DNA of 64,000 bases from Climacium dendroides. Its lineage: Eukaryota; Streptophyta; Bryopsida; Hypnales; Climaciaceae. Numbering within the stretch: position 1 is the first letter of the stretch; each line of letters opens with the position of its first letter. The stretch lies in assembly GCA_950106755.1 (NCBI GenBank), contig OX467087.1, positions 12,404,047 through 12,468,046 on the forward strand, in the 5' to 3' direction. A program made the translations under genes and the position numbers. Positions 23,816 through 38,719 of this stretch are shown here, piece after piece. Below the pieces are notes generated by a model. That model was not told the DNA's origin. It did no database searches and saw only the letters and a program-made list of their open reading frames with translations.

Positions 23816-24467
23816 ATATCCAAACCATCCAAAGGAGAAACTTATTCGGGTAAAAGCAGTCTTTTAACTCGAGGTATTTCAGTCGTGAATACGCTCAGAA
23901 TAACTGAGAATTTGGGAAGATCATGCAGTGTGCACAATTGGTAATACATTTGGTACTACTGTATTACAATGTTGACTTGGTAGACTCTTGTATGTGAAGT
24001 GGTTTTCATTATATTTTCTTACATTCTTTAGGAATGTACGAACGAACCATGCGCTCTGGCATTGTACAATGTACATAACTACCTGTATTGAAATGCAGCA
24101 GCTTTCCCACTGTTGCTGGGTAAACTAGGTATGTTTTGATGTAAGAAACCAGCACTGTGGAGCCACTGTGGAGCCACTGTGGAGCCCATGGGTGTGAAGT
24201 ATGTGCTACATTAGTGTTTACTACAATCTACAGTGTTTCGATTTCATAATAATACTTGCACAGAGAATGTGGGGTTTGGTATTGTATATTTGCAGATTCT
24301 CATAGTCGTTGTAGTAGATAAAGTGAACCTTTTATAATCTTCATAGTTACATTTTGTTTTCTAAAGTATGGACAAAGCATCAGCGCTTCACAAAACTAGA
24401 CATTGGTTACTCGAAAAGTGTAAAATATTTAACTGCGAGTTTCAAGCATATTTCGACTTTCTTATTA
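23816..24467. other. 3' flank with a small minisatellite
   Basis: This probably begins with the 3'UTR of the preceding gene. At 24153-24185 the 11-bp unit cactgtggagc is repeated three times in perfect tandem. No further gene is seen. Confidence 0.55.
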
Positions 24468-24684
24468 CACTAATGATGATAAATAGTGTTACCCATACTA
24501 ACTGTTTTAGAAATGCTATAAGTTTTTACTCTTCATAAATTTTTTTACTAAAATCATAAATCCTAGTGTCATTCTAAGTGGGAAAACTCTACATCCATAG
24601 TTGGTAAAAATATTCGTCAAGAGTAAAAACTTATGGCTTTTAAAAATAAATTAGTGTAGGTAACACTATTTATCATCATTAGTG
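24468..24684. mobile_element. Mariner-like MITE (217 bp), TA target
   Basis: A 26-bp perfect or near-perfect terminal inverted repeat begins CACTAATGATGATAAATAG and is flanked by TA on both sides (24466-24467 and 24685-24686). The interior is also partly palindromic (gagtaaaaacttat and its inverse), giving a foldback shape. The TA target suggests Tc1/mariner. No coding capacity. Confidence 0.8.
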
Positions 24685-26452
24685 TAGTGGACTTTCTATC
24701 TACATGCGTGGAAGCTTAGAAGTGCGAGTACACTTCCCTCGAAAAGTGTGCCAGTTCTACAGTAGAAGGCTGTAGAGGTGCACGGGGTAAATGGGGTATT
24801 GTTTAACCCTGTAACGCCGGTAGAGCCATTTTGTCGGTGGCGTTTGGATGACTATGAGCTGATTTGTACATAGATTAGAAGCATTTTCTCATCCACTTTT
24901 GTGTATTGAATTTTAATTGTAGAATGATACTGAAATTCAATTTACACCATCATGTTCATCACATGGTTAAAAGTTTCTATTTTTTGAAATAATTTTCTAT
25001 TTAAGATGATTTTTCTTCATTTTTTCTTCAAAAATAAAAAAAAATAAAAAAATTGCAAAAGAAAATCTAAAAAATTTGTGAAGGAAAAAGACATGCAATT
25101 TCATGTGTGAAAAATAAAAATAAATATAGAATTTTTCATTCATATCTAGTTGCAAAAGGGCAACAAATTAATATGGGCACCGAGGCTTGAGGCTTGAAAT
25201 CAGTGGTCATGGGTCCGTCTTTTCAAGCCTCAAGCCTCAATGCCCATAGCAAGGCTCTGCAACACTTGTATGGTGCAATTTTTCTTTCAAAAATATTAAA
25301 GTTCAAGTGGGTGATTGATGCCTTCATTGTATTATACCACACTGAATAGAGAAACATAGTCCTGGTGAAATATCCTTTCCCATTCTTTGCTCATCGCTTG
25401 GTTGCAAACCGGTACTGCACATATTCTGTTATTCAGATAACACAGCTCCATTCAAAACAGTTTTGCCTCAACTATTGAAAACAGAGATAAATTTATGCTC
25501 AACGTTGCAGTTAAAATGCATAAGGTAGGAGGCTCATAAGTCGACCACTTAGCACTGGAACTGAATTTTGGGCAGGTGAAACTTCTCAAAATATTTTTCA
25601 GTAAATTTTCTTTGGAAGACGAGAGGAATTGGCATCTAAGATTATTTTTTATTTAGTTATGAATTTTCAAACAAGTGTTGTAGGTCCCTATTTATGATCC
25701 TAGGTCTTTCATAAAGTATTCACTGCAACTTCTAAAGAGAAATGAGAAATGCAAGGAAATTGATTCACTCTTGCAATAATGAATAATATTTTTCTCAATT
25801 TTTTCAATGACTATAGAAGTCAATTTAAGAACCACCTCCAATCCATTCCAATGCCATTTATAGGGGCAGTTCAAAATGCCCAACCGAAGTTCAAGCCTCC
25901 TACCTTAGTGCGCAAATAGGATGTCAACCAGTGCATCTTCAAAACTACACTGCGGTGTACGTGCAAATTGGGTTGCTTCGCCCGACTTGTAGATAGGCAA
26001 CCCAGCTGGATAGTTTCTACCAAAACCTGATGGGCACCTGATGGCCTCCTCTTCTGCACTTCGCGGCCCTTCGCAGTGCCTTTCCCATTGTCCGTCTGTC
26101 CCCGTGTCGGGTGGGGTTGGTTTTGTTATGTTGTCTCACGAGGCCACTTGTGACTGGAGGTGTTGTATTTCAACCTTTGCAATGACATTCCGTACAATTG
26201 GGTCAAAAAACTAAAAACTAAACTACAATGACGCGTCCACAATCTGAAACCGAGATACAGTGTCTGCACAACAGTAAATACAAGCAGCCAATTCTCAGAG
26301 TCTCAAAAGAATTTGGATGTGACAAACTAAAGAATTTCTTGGAACGAACCGTACGACTTCGAAAACGTAAACATTACAAATCCCACATTACAAATCGTGA
26401 CTAATGAATGAAAACATAAAACTTGGCACTCAAAAACCCAACAAGCTGTTAA
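24685..26452. other. AT-rich spacer with a strong hairpin
   Basis: No gene recognised. At 25172-25248 a 77-nt inverted repeat (arms around gggcaccgaggcttgaggct and its complement, loop about 23 nt) would form a stable stem. It could be a foldback MITE or a small-RNA hairpin. At 26050-26160 the sequence is GC-richer but carries no open frame. Confidence 0.45.
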
Positions 26453-26679
26453 CCCCTGAGCGCCTTGCGCAAATTCCAAAAAAAGCTACAAATTGCCATT
26501 CAAGTAGACCCCACCGATTAAAAAATAAGATCCAAGAGACATGACCGTTTAGATTGGAAGAAAGGTAGGGAGGACATCTTTGGAGAAATTTGTGGAAGTT
26601 TTCACCATACAGCCTAGGACATTATGATGGCCAAATGTCTTATAGTAGGTCACATTTGGGGCGCTGGGGCGCTCACGGG
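26453..26679. mobile_element. Short piggyBac-type MITE (227 bp), TSD TTAA
   Basis: It is flanked by TTAA at 26449-26452 and 26680-26683. The ends are CCCCTGAGCGCC and, reverse-complemented, CCCGTGAGCGCC, each followed by a GCGC-containing stretch. The TTAA target plus CCC-starting inverted ends is the piggyBac signature. It is shorter and GC-richer than the CCCCTAAAG family of this window, so it is a separate family. It lies 332 bp beyond the 3' end of the SAHH gene. Confidence 0.75.
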
Positions 26680-27010
26680 TTAACTGAAAACCTATCAAAA
26701 CAGGTCGAAAGCAACCACATTCCTTCAGATCTGCTTTCAGCAACTACATATACATGTCCACCAGCCCCCGTCAAGAATGCGCACGCAAGTAACCTTAAAA
26801 ACATTCCATTCAACGAAGCAATTTCTTCCAGGTAAATGATATGTAAAAAAAATGTCATCCTTGCCGATCTCAACCCAAAACATCCATCGGATCGTTTCAC
26901 CGCAAGTAAGATGCTCTCAGAAAATAAACAAGAAAAAAGTGTACCGCTCTGAAAAAAATCAAACTACCGACAAAGATCCCCATTTCCAGGTCATCAACCA
27001 AGCCACCCGA

Positions 27011-28931
<1,921 letters not shown>

Positions 28932-29240
28932 CGCGGCAAGCAAGCAACCTTCTCTTCCTGCCGAGGTGGGAGCACGGAAAGAAAAAGAGCAAGCCGCAGA
29001 TGCCGAAGTCCCCAAATGCAGACGACACGGATCGGAAGCAGAAACCCAAGAGAAACAGAGTGCACACGACGATAACCCCTGGCGCTGCGAGGCTTCTTTA
29101 TGGTGGGGGTTGCCTTTACCTAGAGCCGTAGATGTTGCACTGCGGCCGTTTCGTAGGCCGTGACGGATTCTCAGGTCTCCAGGTTCCGGTAGAATTTGCT
29201 CATCCGGAAGGGAGCCATGACGACATTCTCAGGCCATTTG
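28932..29240 (-). promoter_or_regulatory. 5'UTR and promoter region of SAHH
   Basis: The GC-rich character continues about 250 bp upstream of the ATG at 28929-28931 and ends near 29200. A weak TATA-like word (ataaag on the minus strand) lies near 29095. The upstream in-frame Met at 29013-29015 is rejected as the start because the residues between it and 28931 do not resemble the family's N-terminus. Confidence 0.4.
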
Positions 29241-31219
29241 GAAATGTTGGATAGTATCTGAACACTGCTGAGCGCAGTGCATATACTGACATAAACTTAC
29301 TAGAGAATTTACCAGAAATTTGTTACGCCCTTTTTGGGAGGGGTCTGAATTTTATATTGGAACTACTCCTGTGCCGTTGCCAAAGTCAGAAAAGTAATTT
29401 TAAAATTTTTTTTACTCATAAAACTTTGAAATTCAATAACTTTCACACCATAGGTCCAAACTTCACAAAATAAAGCATGTGCACCCCTCCTTGCTGAGGG
29501 CTTTCCGACAGTACCAAGCACACAACTAGGGAGATGCATGGTCTAGGAGATTTCACCATTACAAATAAAGAAACAAACAAACAAAGCCTTTCTAGGAAAA
29601 TCTTTGATAATTCAAGGTACAAATCTGATTCATTCTATCTTGATTCATTTTTTTTCTAGTAAGTTTTTATCAATGAACATAACTTTTAAATGAGCTTTTT
29701 AATCCAGTAGTGCCTAAGATAAAGATATTTATTTTAGTTGATTGACTTGTAAAGAGACTTTTGAACTTTTAAATGTTTCAGAATCTCAAAAATATACAAG
29801 AGATATAGATAATCTAATTTTGTCTATTTGTATGTTGATCATGGATTCACTTTGTATCCAAATTCCAAGCAAGTCTAAACCAAGAACCAACTTGTATTTT
29901 ACCACATGTAATCAATTTAGAAACTATATCCTAACTATACAAACCTAAGGGGGTGTAATCAACTCAATTTCAAACAATCAACAACTCTTATATGCCAAAT
30001 ATTGATCCATGACATTTAGTTTTTCAACCAATATTGATACACATTCATTTAAATTAATAAAATAGAATTTAGAGAGTCATAGTAAAATAGATATCAAGAA
30101 TGTTACCATCCAAGTTTGGAATATCTAGATCTTCATCAATTCTTTAATACTAAAGGAATCAAAAAAAGACTAAGATTAGGAAAAACATCACATCTTGCAA
30201 AAAATAGTTTGGGAAATGTTTCAAGAAGCTATGGACTTCATTTGTGCCCATTCTAATAACCACACAATCCAATGTAAGGTTAATAAGGTACACTAGGTGT
30301 TTACAATCCACAAGCGCTTGTTATTGGTGTCACAAGAAGAATACCTAAAACACTTAATATACAAAACAATTTCCATTAAATGACAAATATGCATTTCAAT
30401 TTGATGACCAATAGAGTTTTGAACCATATTGTGCAAAAGATCCATGCAGCTAGAGTACTACCAACAATTTTACAAAATAATAGCTACTTTAGAATTTGAG
30501 TTAGCTCAAAACAATCCAAATTCATAGAGTAGCAACTAGCTAAAACAAAAAGAAGAGATCATCAAAGTTTTCATAAGTCATATACTATCTCATTGCTAAA
30601 AGCATTGCCACAGTTGTACTTTAAGTAACACGAGCAAGCTGACCTAGCGTATCAAAGATGCGCATGAAGCCCACAACAAGTGTACTAAATAAAAATATAT
30701 GACTAGCCATACCAGAAATTGGGGAGGGCACTGCCAAATAAGGGGGCTTCAATGTGCCTTATTATACTTTGTTTTGTCTTCTTATGATGTACATTCCAAG
30801 GAAGTGTGGCAACGTTGAACCTTCAGTAATATTGTATCGGTATTGTATTGACATTGATTGAAAATGGCTTGGAGACAAGGATCACTGCGTAGAGAGAGAT
30901 TCAACGAGAACAACGTTGATTTTCTTCTGTTTGGACGACATAAATGACTTCCGATAGGGGGAGTTTCTGAAACAGTAGAAGAAGATTTCAGTGTAGACTT
31001 TGGATTAGGGTTTGGGGTGCATGCTCAATTGGGAGGGTATGGAGATTGTATAGGACAAGGAGAAGTACCACGGAGCGAAGCCAGGAGAGGCCATGGATGT
31101 TGTCACATTGTATATGTGTACACTATGTATAAATTTATATTTATTGTTGAAATAGAGGGGTTTTGGAGGAGCCTAATCCATCCATTTGGAATGAACTCTA
31201 TTTTTTTTACCTCTATTAG
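29241..31219. other. AT-rich spacer, no gene
   Basis: Nothing recognised. Parts near 29400-29480 recall the inner sequence of the piggyBac-type elements (cataggtccaaacttcacaa), so decayed copies may be present, but I cannot draw borders. Confidence 0.35.
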
Positions 31220-31792
31220 CACAGGGAGGACACTATCCACGTTTTAGCAACCCACATGCGGCGGAAAAAGTAATACATGTAATACATTTTAAAATTTATT
31301 TAAAAAAAAATTATGAATAGATTTTACTACTTTAAAAGTTTATGTTTTGAATTTTTGGTATTTTTTATGCTAATAGTAATTAGTTATAAATTTTTTAAGA
31401 AAAAAGATACACCATAAAGTTGAAAATAGCTTTCACACCTCTATATTATATAAGAAAAAAAATTTGAAAAATGAAAAAGAAATTCTATAGAATATCTTTC
31501 TATTGAAAGTTTATTTTGGTTGAATATTGATGCAATAGTCATCTTCATGTGAGCTCTATAAATATTTTTGTTGAAGAACATGCCATTTTAGTTCATTTTT
31601 CAACCCTTTCTAGACAATATATGTTATGTTATTTGGAATTGAAATTTTTGTCAATAGAAACCTTCAATTATTGTTAAACAAAGCTCAAAATTTTAGGATG
31701 AAATTATAGTTTATTCAAAATTAAATAGGGGGTCAAAAAATCACTCCTCCACATGTGGATACCTCAAATGTAGTGAGAGTGTCCTCCCCGTG
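31220..31792. mobile_element. hAT-type non-autonomous element (573 bp), 8-bp TSD tctattag
   Basis: A perfect 8-bp duplication, tctattag, flanks it (31212-31219 and 31793-31800). The inverted ends are CACAGGGAGGACACTATC and CACGGGGAGGACACTCTC (16 of 18 identical). The 8-bp target duplication and C-A-x-x-G start fit the hAT superfamily. The interior is AT-rich without a reading frame. The perfect duplication suggests a fairly recent insertion. Confidence 0.9.
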
Positions 31793-32940
31793 TCTATTAG
31801 ATAACTATTTAGCATTAGTTTTGTTTATTTCTATACTTTTAGACGTTTTGAGACTTTAATTATGTTTGTGTTTGAAGTTGCCTAGAGGAAAGGTGAAATT
31901 TATTTTATTTTATTTTGATTTTTTTAGAAGTCCATGTAAGAGATAAAGATTTAATTATGGAGAAAGGAAAAAAGGCAATGATTGAACTTAAGTCCATGTA
32001 GCTTTATAAAAGTAAAACTCCACTTGTTTAGGTGGATGATATGGAGGATGAAGTGGTGGATAAGGGAGGGTCTTCTTCCTCTTTTCATAGTTAGTTTGGG
32101 AGAATCGAGACATGAGAAGGGATTGCACATTGTACACAAAGAGTTTTGTAATGAAATTTTGTGGGGTTGTTCATTTTGTTTTGTAAATCCGAAATACTAT
32201 TACTCATTCAATTTAGAGTTTCTATACAAAAGTTATACTTAAGGAAATAAGAGAAGGATGATTGTCATGAAGAGTGAAGACAAAATTTTTGAGGACTCAT
32301 ACCTATGTGGTGAGGAGGTATTTTCTTATGAAATTTGGTGAGGTTATGTATTGAAATGTTATCTTTCTAAAAAGCTATCATTCATCTAATTTGAAATTAG
32401 GGTAAAAAAGTTATGGGTTTAGAAGTAGAATGATGATGAGTTGAAATTTGTAGGGTTTGTAGGTATTTATGTTAGCTTTTAAAAAAAATATTACACTCTT
32501 GATTTGAAGCTTTGGAGCGGCTGTGACACTCGTATTAATGTTGGGTACTTCTTCAAAGGGAATTTATGTGGTTTATGTAAGCATGTTGTACTTTATATGG
32601 TTTACATGCTATTATATGGAGATTTTATGAGCATTTATATATATAAAGGTACTTAAACATAGGAACTTTCATTTTTCGGGCCAAATCTAGTTGTAGCTAG
32701 ATTTCCCGTGTTTCCCTAAAGCAAGACCTCTCTACTCGACAATATGCAGCAAGTTGTGGTGGACGAAACGTAGTTGCTAAAGAGCTTGTTTTTTTTTGTT
32801 GTTGGTTTGAAAAAGTGAGATGGTCATTTTGAAAGCACGCTAGTTGGTAGAAGATGTAGAATTTGCAATGTAGCCAAAGGAGAGTGTTGTAGCACAAGGT
32901 GAGCAATTCCCCTGTTATACTCTCAAAAAACCTCTAGAGC
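31793..32940. other. AT-rich spacer, no gene
   Basis: A pair of short opposing frames (31951-32242) lies here without any recognisable domain. No RNA gene or TIR element was identified. Confidence 0.35.
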
Positions 32941-32949
32941 ATAACAAAA

Positions 32950-35900
32950 ATGACCCTAAAGATCAAACCCGCGGGATTCTGTGAAGTAACTAGCTTTATC
33001 ATACCATTAAGACTTCATCAGCATAACAAATCCGGTTTCCGGTTTCAGATCTACCGACTGGAAACCCTGAAAACTACCAACCGGATCTCTCAACTTCCTA
33101 TCCTGTTGGTATTCCGGACTGCTAATACACATTCAAATCAAAGATAGGACCAATCCGGTCCGGTTGGTAACCCTAACCAATCCGTTCTGGTCAGTCCTTT
33201 CCTCTCTTTCACTCACATTTGATTTGATTTAGCCTCTGTTTAACCATCAGAGGGATCGCCTCTTATACTTGAGAGTGGTAGGCCCACCACTCCTTCCGTG
33301 ACTTATAGTGGCTGAAGACCCACTTTCCTATTCTAACAATTTCCTACTCTTTCTCGGATCCGGTTTGATCCCTCACAGTAGCACAAGCAAGAATCCGGCT
33401 ACAAGTTACACAGAGATCCCCCGTACGATCCACTCATACTACAACGACCTTGGAGTATATTCTTTATCCATGCGAAGCTAAGCGAACCTAAATACACACG
33501 TCCGTACCAACACTAGCTCAAGTGATTCCGTTTACCCAACAGGATAGTGAGACCTCACAAGAGATCGGACACTCAACCGGATTCCCCACCCAGGAGTTCT
33601 AGCGCAGCTAAGGAATCCCTCCCTATCCGCCTAGCCTAACAACGGCTTTTTCACCCGGAACTTAGTAAACTCAAGAAATACTGAGGAACTGTAACATACT
33701 CAAACTCTTCAACTTTCCGCTCACATGCAAAGATAGAGAATACAACACTCAAGGGGAGAACTCACTCCTCAATCCACTTGTGCCTTCCTAACTCCTCAAT
33801 CATTCCGCTCTGCCAACCTCAAGAAATACAAAACAATGAGAGAGCACAATAGAAAACACAAGAAAATTGGAAGAAGAAGACTCCCAGCTCACCTCGCGGT
33901 GGCTGATTTTATACTCAAAAAGAATTTACAACTAAAGTTGGAGATCACGGAAAAGTGCTCGCGCGCCGAGCAAAAAATCTGGATCTTATCTATAAGACTA
34001 ATTTAGGTTCCGGTTCCGGTTTTGGTCCTAACTAACTAACTAATTAGTTTCCTATTCACACAAAAGCTGAAACTAATCCTATCCTAACTATTCTTTAGCA
34101 GCTTAATCCTACCATCGGGGAGCCGAGAGTTAGGCTAGGATTGAGCTCTTCAAAAACTTCCGAGAGGTTCCGGTTCCGCTCCCCTTGAGCACCAACCAGT
34201 CCCGCCTCGTCAAGGGTTGGCGAATCAAGGTTGATCGCCTGTATGCCCAAATTTCCAACCCCGGATTCCCGCAAAGTTTTCTTTGACTGCGGGGTCTTGT
34301 CCTTCTCCTCCTTGGAAACTCCCAGGTTGAAAATACTTGCCAAGGAAAGTTCCGACAATCGGAGGGGGATCTCGGCTAACCGCTTGCTGCTCTCCTCCAT
34401 CCGTTCTGCAGCAGTTCTCGCCAGCTCCAGAGTTCCTTCCACCTGCTCAACAAAGTCGGTGAGGATCCGGACCACCCGATTACCAGAGATCTTATTCTCC
34501 TTTTGGACCTCCTCATCAAAGAGTTTGGCCTTGATCACGGCGGTTCTGGGTTCGCTGAACACCGTCCATATCTGCCCGATCAGCTTCCGGGATTCCTCCG
34601 CCATGTCTGCGGTGGCGGCCGCATTTTCCTTCAAGATGAACAACTCCGACTTGAAAGAATCCAATTCTTCCTGAAGCTTCATGTTCTCCTACTCCATCTT
34701 TCGGATCTCGTCCGAACTAGAAATACACTCAGCCACTTTCCCAACTAGCGTACTATCCAGTTTGGCCCCCACCAACATCCCAATCTCCTCTAAGACTGCC
34801 TTATTGAGCTCCCAATCCGCTCGCAGTCCGCCCAGGATGTCGATCAATTGCTCGAACGAATCATTTGTATTCCCTCTCGGTTGGGAACACTCACCCTAGT
34901 GAACCTGCTTCCCTTGAACCGGATTAGAGGGGCCTGGTGGAATCCCTTGTTCGTATAGAGGAGTGGTCTTTTGTTGCTTGAACACGGGCGGAGGCGGGTC
35001 GTCATCCTCCTCTTCCTCCTCGGCCTCGGATCCGGATTCCGGTTCCATATCCTCATCGAAATCGGACTCGCTATACTTTAGGAGATTTTCGTGGTTCTTC
35101 CACTCCGTCTCCTTCATATGCGACAGGAGCTGCTGGTGCTTGTACAGGTGGAAGACATAGGGCGACAGAGGTGTTGCCCTACTCTTCTGAACTCGGCTGG
35201 CAAGTGAGGAGACTAGCTCGGAAATGAACTTCGCCCAGTCCACTTTCCGCTCTCCGGTCAGCACTCCAAAAATTGTATTGTCCAAATTGATTGTCATCCG
35301 GGTGGGCCTATCCGGATGCAGAATCGGAACCAAGAACTGTAGGAGTCGACGATGCCGCTCGTCAATACAGTCCTCCACAGCGTATCCGTCTTTGGGGTTG
35401 ACAGCACTCTAGAACCTTTCGTGCACGTAATCGTCCTTTCGGCTAGCCATACCTCCACCCCAAGTCCGGAACCCGTACACCTGCCTCTAGTGTTCTTCCG
35501 TCCATTTGTGCGGTATGCCCCGGATTGTTCCATCGAACTGATTGGAGACCTTGACAAGGATCTCCCTCACCATCCGCTCCTCTCGAAAACCCCAGGGTTT
35601 CTCAACGAAACCCGCACAACCCATTACCGCCAAGTCCGCGAGAAGCTCCATCTTCTCGGGCTCCTTGGTCGGTACAACCGGACTTATCTTCCGGAGTTTG
35701 ACTTCGTGAGGAGGCGGTGTGGCGGAACCTCTATTCTTCTTCCGTAGCTGTGGCATGGGAGCGGGTGTTCCTCCAAATCCGGAAATCCTCAAACACTCTC
35801 TTTCTCTGCCGCACAACTGTCCACACGACCTCTCTCTCTGACTCACACAGGCGTTCTCCGCTTCCTAGTAACTTGCACTCTCTCAGCACTCAGTTACTCG

Positions 35901-36440
35901 GCCGGAAAGACAACCTACAACAACACACACTCACGCATGCGCTTATACTCACCCAACCTTCAACACTCAGTCACTTAGTACTTGGCCAGAAAGATAACCT
36001 GCAACGCACATGCACAAAACACACCCACCCAGCAAACGCCTGACTCTGGCTTCCGCGCTCAGATCTAAACACCCTCTCAGAGCGGAAACTAAGGCACAGC
36101 AACACTAAGGGTGCAGGAACATGTAGGACACAAAGGGCAGAAGGGCAGGGGGCAGCAAGAGGACGTCAGAAAACAAAGGGCTGAACTGAAAAACTCTTGC
36201 CCTTATATAGTCTCCCACGACCCGGTTTTGGTCTATATTCAATCCGGTCTAGATCTAAATGAAACTCTAACCCTAATCCAGATTGGTTAAACCCGGTCCT
36301 TACTTAACAATCCGGTTCTACCTCTCTCCATGTATTTGGATCACTTTTAGGAAGGAATTGAATTCCGGTCCTAGCTTTCTTACTGACCGGATTGCTATTA
36401 TCCGGTTCGAGATGATAACATCCGGTTTTCTGTTACATCC
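32950..36440 (-). mobile_element. CCGG-rich element, copy 1 (putative mobile element, unknown class)
   Basis: The block differs sharply from its AT-rich flanks: it is GC-richer and crowded with (a)tccggt / accggat words, clustered near both ends (about 32990-33180 and 36220-36440). On the minus strand a TATATAAGG box (about 36205-36215) could drive the long interrupted frame at 34095-35756. A second copy in the opposite orientation lies at 38.7-42.2 kb. I find no long terminal repeats, inverted ends or target duplication, so the borders are approximate and the class is open. Confidence 0.55.
34095..35756 (-). pseudogene. Long frame of unknown family interrupted only by four TAG codons (copy 1)
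   Basis: From the ATG at 35754-35756 one frame runs 554 codons to a TAA (34095-34097). It is interrupted at 35487-35489, 35409-35411, 34896-34898 and 34689-34691, each time by TAG; there is no internal TAA or TGA and no frameshift. The N-terminal third has the conserved pattern GCAGFVEKPWGFREERMV, then DERHRRLLQFLVPILHPD and NTIFGVLTGERKVDWAKFIS, ending in FHLYKHQQLL. The middle is a Glu/Asp-rich and then Pro-rich linker (35000-35080). The C-terminal part is heptad-like (coiled coil, about 34400-34690). This layout recalls the 'putative plant transposon protein' or Gag-like proteins, but I recognise no zinc knuckle, protease, polymerase or transposase. Copy 2 (39157-41105) aligns along the N-terminal third and in overall architecture. 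Confidence 0.6.
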
Positions 36441-37970
36441 GAGTAGGACTTGACACCTTAAAGTTGATTTTTGCGAAAAACACTTAGGTAAACCAAAAGA
36501 AATCACTGGATTGCCTTGCCACAGAGAGTGCTAAGGCACAACATTTCCTTGGCGCCAAAATCCTTGGAAGCAAGTGGTTCACTAAGTGATTTCAATTCTT
36601 CATCTGCAACTACAATTCTGATTTCATTAGAACAAGGGTGAGGACGCCTAAGATTCACAACAACATCAGATTAGATGATAGCAACAAAACCTCCTTATTG
36701 AAATCATGTAATTCTTTTTAGGTTTAGGGTTTGAAATTTTGTCACACAAATAGCTATGGCCTTGTGGCTCGTATACCATCATCGTTGATGTCTCCATTCT
36801 CCCCCTATGTCCTTATAGTTTCTAAGCTAGAAAAACTATAAAGTCGTCTGCAAATGATATATATTGGATTGTAGAGGCATCACTGCAAGCGATAAGACAA
36901 TTAAAATTGTGTGTGTTTTAGTCTATAAAGTGACACAATCAAGTAATGCCATGCATGTATTCCATTACAACATCTAGCAAAAGTCATGTTAGTTACTTAT
37001 AGCTCGCAATTCAAGCTTAGGAGTCTATGTACATATTTAAATCTTGGACAAAACTCTTGAATTTATCCAAATCTTAGTGAACCCTCATTTAGAACTAATT
37101 ATGTACAATAGTGGTTTGCATTTGGAACAATCCAAAAAAAATCAAAGTAAATTTTGGGTAAAAATGTTGTTAATAATCACTCTAATCAGGAAAAATTATA
37201 GCAACAAGGATATTAAACTAAAGCCACTTCTAGTTCTTCTAGATGTCAATTGTTTTCATATTTGAATCTTTATATGAAACCTAAGATACACTACAAAAAT
37301 AAAATATATTGCCGCTATAAGAATAAAATTGTGTTAATGCTCATCTATATACTTTATCACATGGATGTTGCTATTGGGTGAGCTTGTAGTTGTAGGGACT
37401 AAGGAATTTGATAACTCCTGTAACTTATTTCATCTCAATACTAATTGATTGTCTTCGGTTAATGGCAAAACTACCAATTGCAAGCAAAAGCATGAAGCAT
37501 TGAAGTGCTATAAGTTAAGTTTAAGTTTAAGTTCCAAGTCAAAGTCCATATGATTGCAAGCTTCAATCCTTAGCTAGTCAAGAGATGTTTGTCCCATGGT
37601 TTGTCCTAAGCATTTGTGATTATGCATCACATATTTAGGGTTACTTTTTTATTTCTTATATTTTTTAAGTTATACAAATGAAACATATTAGTGAATGAGA
37701 ATCTAATTAGTGCTAAAACTGAAGTACCTACCCAAGCAGTATTTCTGCTAGTCAAGAATTGCTATATGTTTTAGTTTTGAAATAGCACCGTATATATTAA
37801 AGTAAAAACACAAATGTAGGTCTCACTAAATTAAGAGTGGGCATGATTAAAGTAAGCATTCATTAGTTTTGTCCTTTAGTGCTTAATTAATTGGAAATCA
37901 CTTTTATTTTATTCAAGTCCATTGATAGAAGTGGTTCATAACTATTGTATTTGTCTTTGCTATCACAAGA
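36441..37970. other. AT-rich spacer, no gene
   Basis: No gene supported. The last part before 37970 may belong to the Harbinger element whose ORF1 relic begins there. Confidence 0.35.
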
Positions 37971-37972
37971 AG

Positions 37973-38691
37973 ACAGATGGTCCGACCGATCTACAAGAGG
38001 AGGAAGAATTAGCTCATAGTGTGCTTAGTATATCTTAGGATCCAATTAAGAAAAGTGGACAAAAAGGTTCAACGTAACTATTGGGAAAGAATTTTTCATC
38101 ATTACAATGATCATTGCCCATTTCAATGTAGACTTGCTCATTAGAATCAAAGTGGAAATTGATAAAGTACGACGTAGCTAAATTTATTGGTGTTCTTCAA
38201 TAGTAAACTTGAATATCAATGGTGTCAATGCAGGTGATGTTTTGAAGTATGCCTTGGAGTTGTACAGATTGAAATCAGCTAAGAATATTAAATTCCAATA
38301 TTTATATGTGTAGGAAATCGTAAAGTATGTCCCACAGTGGTAATTAGGCAGTTCGTAGGAGAAAACAAATGCGCCTATCATGAAGTGGAAACAAGTATTG
38401 AATGACTTGAACTCCCCTTTCTTGCCATTAAGCAATATTAATGGTGGACATAAAGTGTCTACTTCCAGCAAAGCTAAACTATAGGGATCCAAAAGTGCAA
38501 TAGAAGTGCGTCAATTAATAGCAGTGAAGGAGAATGCTTTGTTAGCACAAAGGATAGTTATGAAGGCTATGGTTGTTGCTACACTAAAAAAAAATCAAAT
38601 CATGGAGGATTCTAATTTGTTTATCTTGATGACTCATTCTACAGACAGAAGCATATCGGATTGTACAGTACATTATTTGAAGCTTCGCTAG
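37973..38691 (+). pseudogene. PIF/Harbinger ORF1 relic: MYB/trihelix-like plus NAM-associated domain
   Basis: The accessory DNA-binding protein of PIF/Harbinger transposons (also seen as 'glutathione S-transferase T3-like' annotations) is recognisable across several frames. An acidic start EEEELAHSVLSIS is followed by DPIKKSGQKGST, then YWERIFHHYNDHCPF, and SLESKWKLIKYDVAKFIGVL (the SANT/trihelix core). Next come DVLKYALELYRLKSAKNIKF (NAM-associated segment) and the C-terminal MEDSNLFILMTHSTD with a YLKLR ending. At least three stops and two frameshifts interrupt it. The matching transposase relic is 4.7 kb to the right, beyond the CCGG-rich element copy 2. Confidence 0.72.
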
Positions 38692-38719
38692 AAGGGAGGA
38701 GCTATACAAATTGAAAAGT

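Noticed and set aside
24468..24684. CACTA MITE, because the ends begin CACTA
   Set aside because: The 3-bp flanks do not match (tta versus tag), while TA matches on both sides; mariner-like is preferred.
32950..36440. LTR retrotransposon with long terminal repeats
   Set aside because: The two ends share only short CCGG-containing words, not a long direct repeat, and no protease, reverse transcriptase or integrase is visible.
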